From: Candidatus Thalassarchaeum betae | Lineage (GTDB): Archaea; Thermoplasmatota; Poseidoniia; Poseidoniales; Thalassarchaeaceae | Direction of reading: 5' to 3' | DNA length: 52,548 nucleotides | NCBI GenBank assembly: GCA_022447095.1 | Contig: JAKUUP010000007.1 | Span: forward strand, 1 to 52,548 | Part shown: piece by piece, positions 41,083-50,325 of the stretch | Position numbering within the stretch: position 1 is the first letter of the stretch | Layout: every line of letters begins with the position of its first letter | Position numbers and translations under genes: made by a program | The notes under the pieces: generated by a model | Databases searched by the model: none | What the model saw: only the letters and a program-made list of their open reading frames with translations | Told to the model about the DNA's origin: nothing

Positions 41083-41961
41083 ATGGACGAAGATGATGCT
41101 GCGCCTAGGCTAAACAGGAACCAGTTGCAATCCATCGAGAAGTCTCTTTTTGAGCTCTCTCGCAAGCAGAAGTCCCAGACTGTTCCAGTCGACCTACCCG
41201 TACCTGCATTCTGGGGCTCAGTGGGACAGTTGCTGCACCATCTGGAAGTGGAGCTTGCAGAGACCATCAGGGACGAGGGTATGACTGCCAAGGCGCAACT
41301 CAAGTCACGACGGCTGGGCATAATCCGGACCTGCGTCAGCGACCTGACTCGCCTGCGGCTGAACGCGTTCACCCAGCACGCTGTCCTCTCGAACCTGCTT
41401 AAGTCCCCACAGGGCGATGCGGTGAACGTGGCTGCGAATTTCGAGACGATGGACTGGGAGAGGCATGACCCCTCGGAAAGGGCATACTACTCCGGGGTCG
41501 GTCACCTCGTTGAGAAGTACAAGCACGAAGTCTCGTGGAACGCCCTGCTAAGGGGCTCCAGCATCGAGGTTCCCGAATCGGCTAATATCACCGGACACGC
41601 TCCTCTTACTGAGTTCGTCGAGCAGGATGAGAAAGTATCCTACACGACACCCGATGCAGTACGGACACCGCCCAGTGGCAACTGGGAGGACCCCGAGATT
41701 GACGAGGAGGATCGGATTCGGCAGATTGATGCGTTTCCGGGCCGTGCCACTGGTGCTGCCCCACCTGCACCTCTTGAGGAGCCCCTTGCTGAAGATGAGA
41801 GCGGGCTGCGCCGCATCCGCATCTTGAAGGACCTCTCCGATCCCATAATCACCGAAGATGGTTCGGAGATAGTGCTGACTGCTGGTGATGTCGAATCATG
41901 TGCGGCTCCCATTGCTGATACCCTAATCGCTGCCGGCTTCGCCGAGCCCGCGCCGCTGTGA
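41083..41961 (+). CDS. archaeal GINS subunit (Gins51 type)
   Basis: Protein of 292 residues. The N-terminal 190 residues are helical with KSRRLGIIRTCVSDLTRLRL, NAFTQHAVLSNLLK and YYSGVGHLVEKYKHEVSWNA, resembling the Sld5/Psf1 A-domain. After a disordered, Pro/Asp-rich linker (about 195-245), a short C-terminal B-domain appears: RRIRILKDLSDPIITEDGSE with a GDV-type strand and LIAAGFAEPAPL. A-then-B order marks the Gins51 subunit of the replicative helicase complex (CMG-like). The assignment is by pattern; the linker is unusually long. It precedes the C1 peptidase gene. Confidence 0.68.
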   Translation: MDEDDAAPRLNRNQLQSIEKSLFELSRKQKSQTVPVDLPVPAFWGSVGQLLHHLEVELAETIRDEGMTAKAQLKSRRLGIIRTCVSDLTRLRLNAFTQHAVLSNLLKSPQGDAVNVAANFETMDWERHDPSERAYYSGVGHLVEKYKHEVSWNALLRGSSIEVPESANITGHAPLTEFVEQDEKVSYTTPDAVRTPPSGNWEDPEIDEEDRIRQIDAFPGRATGAAPPAPLEEPLAEDESGLRRIRILKDLSDPIITEDGSEIVLTAGDVESCAAPIADTLIAAGFAEPAPL

Positions 41962-41996
41962 TTCTCGCAATGACTTAGTGTCGTCGTCACTCGAAG

Positions 41997-42017
41997 TGGC
42001 TCACCAAAGGTGAGCCA
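41997..42017. promoter_or_regulatory. perfect 9-3-9 inverted repeat immediately before the peptidase start codon
   Basis: Left half TGGCTCACC (41997-42005), spacer AAA, right half GGTGAGCCA (42009-42017). It ends on the base before ATG 42018. The right half contains GGTGA, which resembles a ribosome-binding site, so a hairpin could mask translation; alternatively it is a protein-binding operator. Confidence 0.5.
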
Positions 42018-43343
42018 ATGGGCAAGACGATTACCAGAAAACAGGTTGCAGAATTGAGGAAGGGTTTCGCGGCGGACCCATCGAACAAGGTCGCGCAGAA
42101 CGCCGTGACAAACGTGCAGTTGCCCGATTTGACTTTGGACAGGAGCCTAGTTCAGAACATGGACTCCTCTTTCAGCACCAAACTGGATGATTGGAAGGTG
42201 ACCGCTCAGATGAGGAGTGGTCGGTGCTGGTTGTTCGCGACTCTGAACCTGTTCAGGGTCGGTGCGATGAAGAAGATGAATCTCAAGAACTTCGAGTTCA
42301 GCCAGGCCCACATTCACTTCTGGGACAAGTTCGAACGTGCCAACCACCTGCTCGAGGCCATCATCAAGACGGCTGAACGCCCCGTCGACGATCGCACCAT
42401 CCACTTCCTGCTCTCCGATCCGATCGGCGACGGCGGTCAGTGGAACATGGCGATGAACCTGATTCGCAAGCACGGTCTAGTCCCCAAGTCGGCCTATCCA
42501 GAGTCTAACACCAGCAGCGCGACACGCTGGATGAATACCGAGTTGAAAAACATCCTAAGGAGTTCGGCCTGTGAGATCCGGGCCATCCTCGAAGGAGGTG
42601 GCACGGAAGACGAGGCCAGAGAACACAAGGAGAAGAGGATAGCAGACATCTGGAAAATGCTGTGCATCCACCTAGGTACTCCACCCAAAACATTCGACTG
42701 GCAGTGGCGCGACAAGGATGACAAGTTCCACCGCAAGGGCAGGATGACTCCGCAGCAGTTCGCCGCTGAGTACGTCGACATCGAGTGGGAGGATTACGTC
42801 TGCATCGTCAACGATCCCCGCAATGAGTACTACCGGACCTACACCGTAGACTTCCTGCAGAATGTCGCCGGCGGACCTCCCGTAGTCTACCTGAATGTGC
42901 CGAGCAAGGAGATGAAGGCGGTCACGCGGAGGCTGCTCGAAGACGGCATGCCCGTCTGGATGGGTTGCGATGTCGGCAAGGAAATGGATCGCAAGAAGGG
43001 CCTCTGGGACGCCGACCTGTTCGATGTCGAGGGACTCTACGGGGTCGAGTACGGCATGGACAAGGCAGACAGGTTGCGCCACAACCAGACCATGATGACA
43101 CACGCGATGCTGTTCACAGGTGTCGATGTGGTCAATGGGAGGGTCCGACGCTGGCGCGTCGAGAACTCTTGGGGTGCGGACACCGGTCAGAAGGGCTACT
43201 ACACGATGAACGACAGCTGGTACGACCAGTACATGTTTGAGATCGCTGCTCCGACTTCGTACCTGAATGAGAAGATGGTCGCCGGACTCGAGACCGAGCC
43301 CGTGGTGCTTCCGGCTTGGGACCCAATGGGCAGCCTAGCCTAG
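42018..43343 (+). CDS. pepC: aminopeptidase C / bleomycin hydrolase family (C1B) cysteine peptidase
   Basis: Cytosolic papain-fold peptidase of 441 residues. Catalytic Cys in QMRSGRCWLFATLNLFR, catalytic His in MMTHAMLFTGVDVVNG, and Asn in WRVENSWGADTGQKGYYTMN. Internal segments GDGGQWNMAMNLIRKHGLVP with KSAYPES match the C1B family. Such enzymes form hexameric barrels with restricted access and trim peptides; a C-terminal tail that blocks the active site is typical. Only four bases separate the left edge of a possible ribosome-binding site from the ATG, inside the inverted repeat. The stop overlaps the convergent S10 stop. Confidence 0.9.
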   Translation: MGKTITRKQVAELRKGFAADPSNKVAQNAVTNVQLPDLTLDRSLVQNMDSSFSTKLDDWKVTAQMRSGRCWLFATLNLFRVGAMKKMNLKNFEFSQAHIHFWDKFERANHLLEAIIKTAERPVDDRTIHFLLSDPIGDGGQWNMAMNLIRKHGLVPKSAYPESNTSSATRWMNTELKNILRSSACEIRAILEGGGTEDEAREHKEKRIADIWKMLCIHLGTPPKTFDWQWRDKDDKFHRKGRMTPQQFAAEYVDIEWEDYVCIVNDPRNEYYRTYTVDFLQNVAGGPPVVYLNVPSKEMKAVTRRLLEDGMPVWMGCDVGKEMDRKKGLWDADLFDVEGLYGVEYGMDKADRLRHNQTMMTHAMLFTGVDVVNGRVRRWRVENSWGADTGQKGYYTMNDSWYDQYMFEIAAPTSYLNEKMVAGLETEPVVLPAWDPMGSLA

Positions 43344-43664
43344 GTTGCGCAGAGAGAGTTCGATGGTGACCGAGTCGGGGATCGGGATTCGCAGAACCTT
43401 TCGGAGCGCCTTCTCGTCCTTGGCGGTGTTAGTCACCAGTTCAAGCAGGCGCTTGTGGACTCGCATCTCCCAGTGGTCCCAAGTCTCCGCGCCCTCTCCG
43501 TCAGGGCTCTTACGGCAGGGCACGACTAGGCGGCGCGTAGGCAGGGGAATCGGGCCACGCAGATTTACGCCAGTCTCCTCTGAGATTGTCTTGATGTGCT
43601 CGCAGACTAGGTCTACGTCAGTGTGATTCTCTCCAGTCAACTTGATGGTGGTGACGACTGGCAT
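43335..43664 (-). CDS. rps10: 30S ribosomal protein S10
   Basis: Protein of 109 residues. TTIKLTGENHTDVDLVCEHI, TGVNLRGPIPLPTRRLVVP, CRKSPDGEGAETWDHWEMRV with HKRLLELV and ALRKVLRIPIPDSVTIELSL are S10 elements. It contacts the 30S head. It lies directly downstream of the EF-1 alpha gene (19-base gap), the classical archaeal tuf-rps10 pair. Its stop lies 9 bases inside the end of the convergent peptidase gene. Confidence 0.96.
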   Translation of the reverse strand: MPVVTTIKLTGENHTDVDLVCEHIKTISEETGVNLRGPIPLPTRRLVVPCRKSPDGEGAETWDHWEMRVHKRLLELVTNTAKDEKALRKVLRIPIPDSVTIELSLRNLG

Positions 43665-43683
43665 CAACTCACCGTTAACCGAA

Positions 43684-44967
43684 TCACTTCTTCTCGACCT
43701 TCATACAGACGCCAGCGGCGACTGTCTTGCCCATGTCGCGGATTGCGAAGCGGGCTAGTTCGGGGAACGCGTCCATCTGCTCGATTGCCATGGGTTTTGT
43801 CGGCATGAAGCGAACGAGAGCAGCGTCACCGGTCTTCAGGAACGGAGGGTTGGCCTCCTTGGTCTTCGAGTTCTCAAGAAGATCGACGAAGCGCACTGCT
43901 ACCTGCGAGGTGTGGGCATGGAACACCGGGGTGTATCCGGAGCCGATGGCCTTCGGGATGTCCATTAGTTGGATCTGTCCGACGAAGGTCTCGTCGTGGC
44001 GGACGAACATCGGAGGTGTGTCCGTGTATCCTGCGACGTCGCCCCGGCGGATGTCGGTGGCCGACAGACCGCGGACGTTGAAACCGACGTTATCGCCGGG
44101 CTCAGCCTTCTCGACCATGGTGTGGTGCATCTCGATGCTCTTGACCTCAGCGGACTGCTGGCTCGGATTGAACACGACGGTCTTGCCGGCGTTCAGCACT
44201 CCGGTCTCTATCTTGCCGACCGGCACAGTGCCGATTCCGCTAATCTTGTAGACGTCTTGGATAGGCAGGCGCAGTGGTCTGTCGGTGGGCTTCGGAGGCA
44301 TCTGTATCTTGTCGATAGCTTCGAAAAGCGTCATGCCGTTGTACCAAGGCATGTTGTCGCTCTTGTTGAAGACGTTGTCACCGGCCAGTGCAGCACAGGG
44401 GATGAACGGAACCTCGTCGGTGTTGAAGCCTGCCATCTTGAGCAGTGCGGTGACCTCGGTGACAACGCTGTCATACTTTTCCTGAGAGTAGTTGACGCCG
44501 CTGATGTCCATCTTGTTGACGTTCACGATCAGTTGCTGGACGCCTAGGACGCGGGCCAAGAAGGCGTGCTCCTTGGTCTGAGCGTTCACACCGTCGTCGG
44601 CGGCGACGCAGAGGACTGCGGCGTCAGCCTGGCTGGTGCCGGTGATCATGTTCTTCACGAAGTCGCGGTGACCTGGCGCGTCGATGACGGTGAAGTAGTA
44701 GTTGGGGGTGAAGAACTCCTTGTGAGCGACGTCGATGGTGATGCCTCGCTCGCGCTCCTCCTTCAGTCCGTCCATGACGTAGGCGAAGCCAAATCCGGCC
44801 TTGCCTCGCTCGGATGCTTCCTTCTCGAACTTCTCAATCACGTGTGCCTCGATGTGTTCGCTGTCAAGCAGTAGTCTGCCGACCGTTGTCGACTTCCCGT
44901 GGTCCACGTGACCAACGAATACGATATTCAAATGCGGCTTGCTCTTATCTTCCCATTGTGAACCCAT
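43684..44967 (-). CDS. tuf: translation elongation factor EF-1 alpha
   Basis: GTPase of about 427 residues delivering aminoacyl-tRNA. G1 [20 protein letters not shown], switch I with [16 protein letters not shown]3 [21 protein letters not shown]4 [16 protein letters not shown], domain 2 [20 protein letters not shown] and a C-terminal beta domain. ATG 44965-44967 ([12 protein letters not shown]) is the start; an upstream in-frame extension would enter the palindrome. It opens the tuf-rps10 operon and has a CAAATA-type TATA element and a palindrome upstream. Confidence 0.96.
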   Translation of the reverse strand: MGSQWEDKSKPHLNIVFVGHVDHGKSTTVGRLLLDSEHIEAHVIEKFEKEASERGKAGFGFAYVMDGLKEERERGITIDVAHKEFFTPNYYFTVIDAPGHRDFVKNMITGTSQADAAVLCVAADDGVNAQTKEHAFLARVLGVQQLIVNVNKMDISGVNYSQEKYDSVVTEVTALLKMAGFNTDEVPFIPCAALAGDNVFNKSDNMPWYNGMTLFEAIDKIQMPPKPTDRPLRLPIQDVYKISGIGTVPVGKIETGVLNAGKTVVFNPSQQSAEVKSIEMHHTMVEKAEPGDNVGFNVRGLSATDIRRGDVAGYTDTPPMFVRHDETFVGQIQLMDIPKAIGSGYTPVFHAHTSQVAVRFVDLLENSKTKEANPPFLKTGDAALVRFMPTKPMAIEQMDAFPELARFAIRDMGKTVAAGVCMKVEKK

Positions 44968-45017
44968 AATGTACACCTTCTGAGTGTCCCGCCGACCGAT
45001 GGGGTGTATTTGAATCT

Positions 45018-45037
45018 CTCCCCCTAGACTAGGGGAG
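45018..45037. promoter_or_regulatory. CTAG-centred inverted repeat upstream of EF-1 alpha
   Basis: CCCCTAG, A, CTAGGGG (45021-45035), extended by near-matching flanks to 45018-45037. It lies on the upstream side of a TATA-like TCAAATACA, about 40 bases before the EF-1 alpha start. Its core CCTAGTCTAGG recurs after the L24e gene. A regulator site or structured element is possible. Confidence 0.4.
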
Positions 45038-45076
45038 GTCACTTCTGAGCAGCCTAGCGTAAAGGAAGCCAGAAGG

Positions 45077-46258
45077 CTAGCGGTACTGCAACTCGACGAC
45101 CATCTGCTTGACTTCGGTGTTGTGGGTCTTCTCGTTGACTATGTCGACTGTCCAGTCTCCTGGTACGAATCCTCGGACTGTCGAGCCGCCCACCACCATC
45201 CAGACGCAGCGGTCGCCGGATGCGCAGTCCCCAGCGTCCCTGCTCTCGTCGTCGATGGCCGAGGTGTTGGCGACTTCCTCGTCGGTGCCGTTGTACAGAT
45301 AGAGGTCGAGTTTGTTCTCCGTATCTATTCCTCCGAAGGGCTGGTCATCGTCCTCGGCCGGGTATGTCAGCTTGACCCTGAGATAGCGGATCCTGTCTCT
45401 GGTATCATCATCGTAGGTGACGGGGAACTCCCAGGTCATGATTACCGGATCTTGGTATCGGCGGTCGATCACGAAGTCCTTCCAGACCCCTCGGTAGTTG
45501 ACGTAGACTGTCGAGTCGACGTGGTCAATGAGGCCCTGGTCGTCGGTGACCGAGAGTCGGATGTCCCATGCCCCAGCAGGCAGGTCCTCCCACTCATAGG
45601 TCTCGCCGGAGGCGTCGATGTCGTTCTCCGGGTTCCCATCGCCGTCGGAATCGGTGTTAGTGTCGAGGTCCCAGTTGTACTCGACCAGATACTCCTCGGC
45701 GTAGCATTCGGCATGATCGGGGTCGCATCCCGCCCATGAATCCGAACCATCGAGTGAGACGGTGGCCGAGACGCTAATCTCCCTCTCATTCTCGTCCTTG
45801 TCGTCCTCGCAGACCCATACCAAGACGAAATCGCCGTTGGGTGGCTCCTCGCCCTCGCAGTCGTCATCCTTGTTGGCAGTGATCTCAGCGTGCGGCTCGC
45901 GCGCCGAGGCGTCAACAACCGTGATGGTCTTGCTGGCCGTGGCCTCGTGGGTGCCGTCGCCGACCGCCAGACGGGCGGTGTAGTCGCCTGGTTGGGCGTA
46001 CGAGTGGCTAGTGGTCAGACCTGTCCCAGTGTTGCCGTCGCCGAAGGTCCAAGAGAAAGTCAGGGAGTCGCCGTCGGGGTCAGATGAGCCGACGGCGCTG
46101 AAGGTGAGTGAGTCGCCGGCCTTGGCTGTTCCCGGTGGGTCAACCGACATCGCCGCTGTAGGCGGTTCGTTTCCACTGAGCATATCCAAGCATCCGGCCA
46201 AGGCCGAGCAGAGCAGGATTGCGGACAGCATCGGAGCGAGCACACGCATGCGAGCCAT
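45077..46258 (-). CDS. PKD-domain lipoprotein
   Basis: Protein of 393 residues. Lipoprotein leader [20 protein letters not shown] then AGC (lipidated Cys 23). A PKD domain at about 30-115 has [19 protein letters not shown], the classic WxFGDG turn, then [16 protein letters not shown]. The rest is acidic and beta-rich, with a second PKD-like portion ([14 protein letters not shown], calcium-type) and several paired Cys. The C-terminal 150 residues ([40 protein letters not shown]) resemble jelly-roll/pre-peptidase-like domains. Likely a surface protein on the cell membrane; no enzyme motif is seen. Confidence 0.82.
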   Translation of the reverse strand: MARMRVLAPMLSAILLCSALAGCLDMLSGNEPPTAAMSVDPPGTAKAGDSLTFSAVGSSDPDGDSLTFSWTFGDGNTGTGLTTSHSYAQPGDYTARLAVGDGTHEATASKTITVVDASAREPHAEITANKDDDCEGEEPPNGDFVLVWVCEDDKDENEREISVSATVSLDGSDSWAGCDPDHAECYAEEYLVEYNWDLDTNTDSDGDGNPENDIDASGETYEWEDLPAGAWDIRLSVTDDQGLIDHVDSTVYVNYRGVWKDFVIDRRYQDPVIMTWEFPVTYDDDTRDRIRYLRVKLTYPAEDDDQPFGGIDTENKLDLYLYNGTDEEVANTSAIDDESRDAGDCASGDRCVWMVVGGSTVRGFVPGDWTVDIVNEKTHNTEVKQMVVELQYR

Positions 46259-46345
46259 TAGCCCGGTCTGGCGGACCGGATGAAATCAACCCTACGCTGT
46301 CCAGTACACATCCAATGGTAGTTAGACAGGCTTCCAATGTAGCGA

Positions 46346-48970
46346 TTAGAAGTCAAATAGGGTCTGTTGGCGCGAGCCTGACATAAGTTCGGTATCACCC
46401 CACCCGAAGGCCTCTGTTATCCTACCTAGAGCGGTCGCGAGGCGTCTCGCGTAATACTCAGGGTCATATCTGGGCGGATCCTCGCCAATCTCATCGACGA
46501 GCCAAGGCTCCACATCCATGGGGCTGTTCTTGGCGTTGGTGACGACGTAGCCCACCTTCATCCCGGGGGTGAAGGGTAGGTCTCTCTCGATTCTCTTCTT
46601 CGCCGCACGCACGTAAGGTAGTCCGTTCGGGTTATTGTAGACCTTGGAGAAGTCAACTGTGCCGTCGCGCTTCAGCGTACCCTTGCAGGAACGGCTGATG
46701 ACCAGATCGGCTGCGTCGACACGTCTAGCCTTCACATCGTCGATGACTGACTTGGTCATCTCAACGGCGGCCCATTCCTCACCGTTTAGGATCATTTCGA
46801 ACATCTCCGTCATCGTGCGAGTCAGAAGTGCGAAGGAGTCGGTCCTGCGAACCTCATAGCCGCGAATCAGCATCTCCTCTCGCGGCCACACGACGCGCCC
46901 GACGTAGCGTTTCTTGGCGCCGTGGCTGAAGAAAGCGGAAAGCGCGGTCTCGAGTTCTAGTTCAGCTCCTTCCTTGGTGAATTCTGAGGCCAGACTCTCC
47001 CCGAAGCGAAGCGTCTCTGCCTTCGCCCTCTCCCAATCCGCATGAATCGGTGAATCCTCTGACGGCTTATTGATTGGAGACTCCTTGTCTACCGGGGCTT
47101 TGACGAATATCGAATCGGTATCAGAGTAGACCACCTCGTGGCCGTCCTTCTCCACGTAAGCGATGATTTCGCGGATGTTGTGGCGGGCCCATTCTGTTAT
47201 ACTGGCGCCGAGGTCTGGGTGGGTGAAGCGGTAGAAACTCGAGGCAAAGACTCCGTAGAAAGAGTTCATCAGAATCTTGACTGCGTATTGCAACTGGTCC
47301 TGCAGGAAGGCCTCGGCCTCGTCGCCAGACTCTCTGGCAACTGAGAGGGCGGCCTTGTGGACCTCCCTGCTCTGCATCAGCTGCTCCAGAAGTTGCGGGA
47401 CCAGCCCTAAGCGGTCCTCCTTCGAGAGATATCGCGTCTTGGTGATAGGAGATACGCTGTGCGAATCGTCGACTGAGCCATCTCTCAGTAGGGTGGTAGA
47501 GCATATGTTGTTTGCAATCATGATCGATGGGTACATCGACTTGAAGTCGAGTACGACAACCCATGGCTCCAGTCCCGCTTCCACCTCGTGGACATATCCG
47601 CCGGTGATCTGATCCCTCCTCCGAGGTCCCGAGTTAGTGGTCGGGACGGAGACGTTTCTGCGGTCCGCCAGACGGATCACCAACGAGTCGAGCCACTGGC
47701 TGGTGGTTCCAGAGGAGGCTGTTTCGACTGTTGTCAGTGATACCGAGGCGAGAGCCTCCTTGCGGGCGACTGATTGCAGACGATCAAGGATGTCCAACGG
47801 AAGAACCGTGTCTCGAACGCAGTACTCGAGGACCTCCTCGGGCCTCTCGGCCCACTCCCTATCCATCTGGCTGGCATCGATGTCCAGTTTGTGCTTGTCC
47901 TCGTCTTCCGGCCAGAGCAACTTGGAGACATATCTCAGAGTCTCCCGCTGAGGTCGGAGGGTCTGGCGTGCCTGCCACCAAGCATCGAGAGGGATTCTTC
48001 CTGGAATTCTCCAGACGCGGTTCTGCTGGCGGCTGGGTAACAGCCTCCTGTTCTCGCCCTGCAGCATCGGGACTCTGCCCCAGCCGTACAGCGCGGCGGC
48101 CTCCATCCTTGAGCGACCTGCTAGGACGTCCGCCCTCTCCTCCATCCGAGGCAGGTCGAAGTTGTCGATGTTATAGCCGGTGATGATGTCGGGGTCCTCC
48201 GAGCGCAGCAGCTTGGTCAGACCCTCCATGATATCGCCCTCCTCGCCTTGGAAGGTGTGCTCAGTGCGCTCCCCTCCCCTGTCGATGACAGCCGCGGCAC
48301 ACAGGATTCTGTTCGACTGGATGCTCGTCTCCAGATCGAATGAGAAAGTGACGAATGGGGTTCGGAATGGCTCGGTGATTGATAGGTCATCCACAGTGCA
48401 AGACAGAACCATATCGACCGGGTAGAGACCTGCTCCACCGACCTCGGTGATACGCCCAGCAGCGGTAGCGCGATCCGTGGTAGACTCGTCACGGGCCTCG
48501 ACCGGCGCGCGCTCGCCGGCCCAGAGTACCTCACCACAGGCAGAGATGTGGGGTCCGAGGTCGTAGTCCAGCAGCAATCTGCGCTCAAACAATATGTCGG
48601 CGCTGCTGACCTCCCAACTCTCCTGCAATGCCTTCCTAATATTCGGGCCTCTGGTAATCATCCAGGGTTGTGGCACCTCGACCTTCCAGTGCGGCTTGTC
48701 GCCGTCCGGGGTCCACTTGTCACCGATTGGGGTGACGTCGACCGCCCAGTCCATGCTCCGTAGATAATCCAGTGCCGAATCGGCCTCGGAAGCTGGTCGT
48801 GGTTTGCCGGGCAGTGCGATTACGACATACGGTCGAAGCCCGTTCACCAACAGGGTCACAGAGTGCCCAGCACGAGAGCGGCACCAGAGTTCAACGGTGG
48901 TTCGGTGGGGCTTCCCCTCACTCGATTGATAGGAGCCTGATATGATGCACATCTCCTCCTCCCACTGCAT
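46346..48970 (-). CDS. polB: family B DNA-directed DNA polymerase
   Basis: Protein of 874 residues with 3'-5' exonuclease and polymerase domains. Exo I FSFDLETSIQ (about 209-218), exo II GYNIDNFDLP, exo III EYCVRDTVLP; polymerase motif A VVVLDFKSMYPSIMIANN, motif B VKILMNSFYGVFASSFYRF and motif C VVYSDTDSIFV (about 613-623), plus KKRYVGRV. The C-terminus ends QQTLFDF, a PIP box that would dock on PCNA. No intein interrupts motifs A or C, which are frequent insertion sites in archaea. ATG 48968-48970; ATG 48952 is an alternative. Confidence 0.95.
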   Translation of the reverse strand: MQWEEEMCIISGSYQSSEGKPHRTTVELWCRSRAGHSVTLLVNGLRPYVVIALPGKPRPASEADSALDYLRSMDWAVDVTPIGDKWTPDGDKPHWKVEVPQPWMITRGPNIRKALQESWEVSSADILFERRLLLDYDLGPHISACGEVLWAGERAPVEARDESTTDRATAAGRITEVGGAGLYPVDMVLSCTVDDLSITEPFRTPFVTFSFDLETSIQSNRILCAAAVIDRGGERTEHTFQGEEGDIMEGLTKLLRSEDPDIITGYNIDNFDLPRMEERADVLAGRSRMEAAALYGWGRVPMLQGENRRLLPSRQQNRVWRIPGRIPLDAWWQARQTLRPQRETLRYVSKLLWPEDEDKHKLDIDASQMDREWAERPEEVLEYCVRDTVLPLDILDRLQSVARKEALASVSLTTVETASSGTTSQWLDSLVIRLADRRNVSVPTTNSGPRRRDQITGGYVHEVEAGLEPWVVVLDFKSMYPSIMIANNICSTTLLRDGSVDDSHSVSPITKTRYLSKEDRLGLVPQLLEQLMQSREVHKAALSVARESGDEAEAFLQDQLQYAVKILMNSFYGVFASSFYRFTHPDLGASITEWARHNIREIIAYVEKDGHEVVYSDTDSIFVKAPVDKESPINKPSEDSPIHADWERAKAETLRFGESLASEFTKEGAELELETALSAFFSHGAKKRYVGRVVWPREEMLIRGYEVRRTDSFALLTRTMTEMFEMILNGEEWAAVEMTKSVIDDVKARRVDAADLVISRSCKGTLKRDGTVDFSKVYNNPNGLPYVRAAKKRIERDLPFTPGMKVGYVVTNAKNSPMDVEPWLVDEIGEDPPRYDPEYYARRLATALGRITEAFGWGDTELMSGSRQQTLFDF

Positions 48971-49021
48971 GACTGTCCCTCAGGCTCAGGCTGGACTCAA
49001 ACGCCTTCAATCTATGTAATC

Positions 49022-50137
49022 ATGAGAGCCCAAAACGATAGTGGAAGAGATGGGAGCGGAACCGTTGAAAACCGACCCCCTCACCTGCGACATAATCGGG
49101 GTGCATTGGTGTTGGATAATGACGGCCCAGCAATCGACTGGGACAGCATGATATTCAGTTACCAGAAGACCGATCGGATGTACATCTCCCACTGCAAACA
49201 GGGTGGGAGCTGGAGCTCTGGGGTGATGCAGGACTTCCAGGATCTCAGCATGTCACCTGCCGCTGGGGTTCTCAACTACGGCCAGGGCCTGTTCGAGGGT
49301 CTGAAGGCACAGCGCGCGGCCGACGGCAGCATCGTCATGTTCCGGCCCGATCGAAACGCGAGTCGTATGCAGGACGGCGCGAAGCGCCTCGGGATGCCTG
49401 TCGTCCCTGAGGAGATGTTTCTCGACGCGGTCCGCAAGACCGTTCACGAGAACAGCCGTTGGATCCCCCCGATGGGCAAGGGCGCGCTCTACATCCGACC
49501 GCTTCTGATGGGCAGCGGCGCAATCCTCGGTGTGGCACCCGCACCCGAGTACACTTTCCTAGTCTACGTCTCCCCAGTAGGGCCCTACTTCAAGGGCGGC
49601 CTCAAGCCAATCTCGCTGAAGATCTCGGATAATTTCCACCGCGCCGCCCCGGGCGGCTCGGGGGGAGTAAAGGCGATCGGTAACTACGCGCCCGGGATGG
49701 TTCCATCGAAGGACGCCAAGTCTGAGGGTTTCGCCGAGATCATCTACCTCGACGCCGTTCACCATAGGTATGTCGAGGAGGTAGGAGCGGCCAACTTCTT
49801 CTGCGTCAAGGACGGCATCATCTCGACGCCTGAGCTGACCGGGACTATACTGCCGGGAGTCACAAGAGAGTCGGTCATCGAGATCGCGAAGGATATGGGT
49901 TACGAGGTCCGCGAGGAGAAGATCGATGTCGACTACGCTCTGAGTGCCGACGAGTGCTTCTGCGCCGGCACAGCCGCTGTGGTTGCCTCCATCGGCTCGA
50001 TTCAGCACGGCGACAATGTCGCCGGTTTCGGCGAAGGCGAGGTCGGACCGATTACTCGAATCCTGCATGACGAACTCACGGGCATCCAGCAGAAGCGGAT
50101 TCCTGACGAGCGCGGATGGAACGTGGCCGTCGAGTGA
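49022..50137 (+). CDS. ilvE: branched-chain amino acid aminotransferase
   Basis: Fold-type IV PLP aminotransferase of 371 residues, the last step of Val, Leu and Ile synthesis. DWDSMIFSYQKTDRMYISHC near the start, AGVLNYGQGLFEGLKAQRAA, GALYIRPLLMGSGAILGVAP, GGVKAIGNYAPGM with the PLP lysine, EEVGAANFFCVKDGIISTPE and LTGTILPGVTRESVIEIAKD. The sequence resembles the eukaryote-like BCAT class. ATG 49022 gives a short N-terminal extension; the family core begins by residue 35. Divergent from the polymerase gene with 51 bases between them. Confidence 0.94.
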   Translation: MRAQNDSGRDGSGTVENRPPHLRHNRGALVLDNDGPAIDWDSMIFSYQKTDRMYISHCKQGGSWSSGVMQDFQDLSMSPAAGVLNYGQGLFEGLKAQRAADGSIVMFRPDRNASRMQDGAKRLGMPVVPEEMFLDAVRKTVHENSRWIPPMGKGALYIRPLLMGSGAILGVAPAPEYTFLVYVSPVGPYFKGGLKPISLKISDNFHRAAPGGSGGVKAIGNYAPGMVPSKDAKSEGFAEIIYLDAVHHRYVEEVGAANFFCVKDGIISTPELTGTILPGVTRESVIEIAKDMGYEVREEKIDVDYALSADECFCAGTAAVVASIGSIQHGDNVAGFGEGEVGPITRILHDELTGIQQKRIPDERGWNVAVE

Positions 50138-50138
50138 A

Positions 50139-50288
50139 TCACTCGCGTACTACGCCTTGGAAGTACCCGGCAAAGCCGAACGGGAGGTTCATCGGCCCAC
50201 CCGTCGGGACCCAGCCGTCTTCCAAGGCGGCGTTGACTTCCTCCTCTAGGCTCTCGAGGGTCTTCGACTTGATGATGCGGTACTCCAT
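50139..50288 (-). CDS. DUF1737 family protein
   Basis: Short gene of 49 residues. MEYRIIKSKTLESLEEEVNA followed by ALEDGWVPTGGPM and GYFQGVVRE matches the DUF1737 pattern (MEYRII...L...V...L..GW.P.GG...YYQ.MV). The function is unknown; this is a small single-domain protein. It ends 1 base after the convergent aminotransferase stop (50135-50137). An ATG at 50286-50288 is the only plausible start. Confidence 0.8.
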   Translation of the reverse strand: MEYRIIKSKTLESLEEEVNAALEDGWVPTGGPMNLPFGFAGYFQGVVRE

Positions 50289-50325
50289 GGCCCGTCATGC
50301 GAGGCGACGAACAAGGTGATTGCGG

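Noticed and set aside
46346-48970. Intein in the DNA polymerase or the IF-2 gene
   Set aside because: Motifs A, B and C of the polymerase and the G1-G4 loops of IF-2 are continuous, with normal spacing and no C-terminal HN/Cys-Ser splice blocks.
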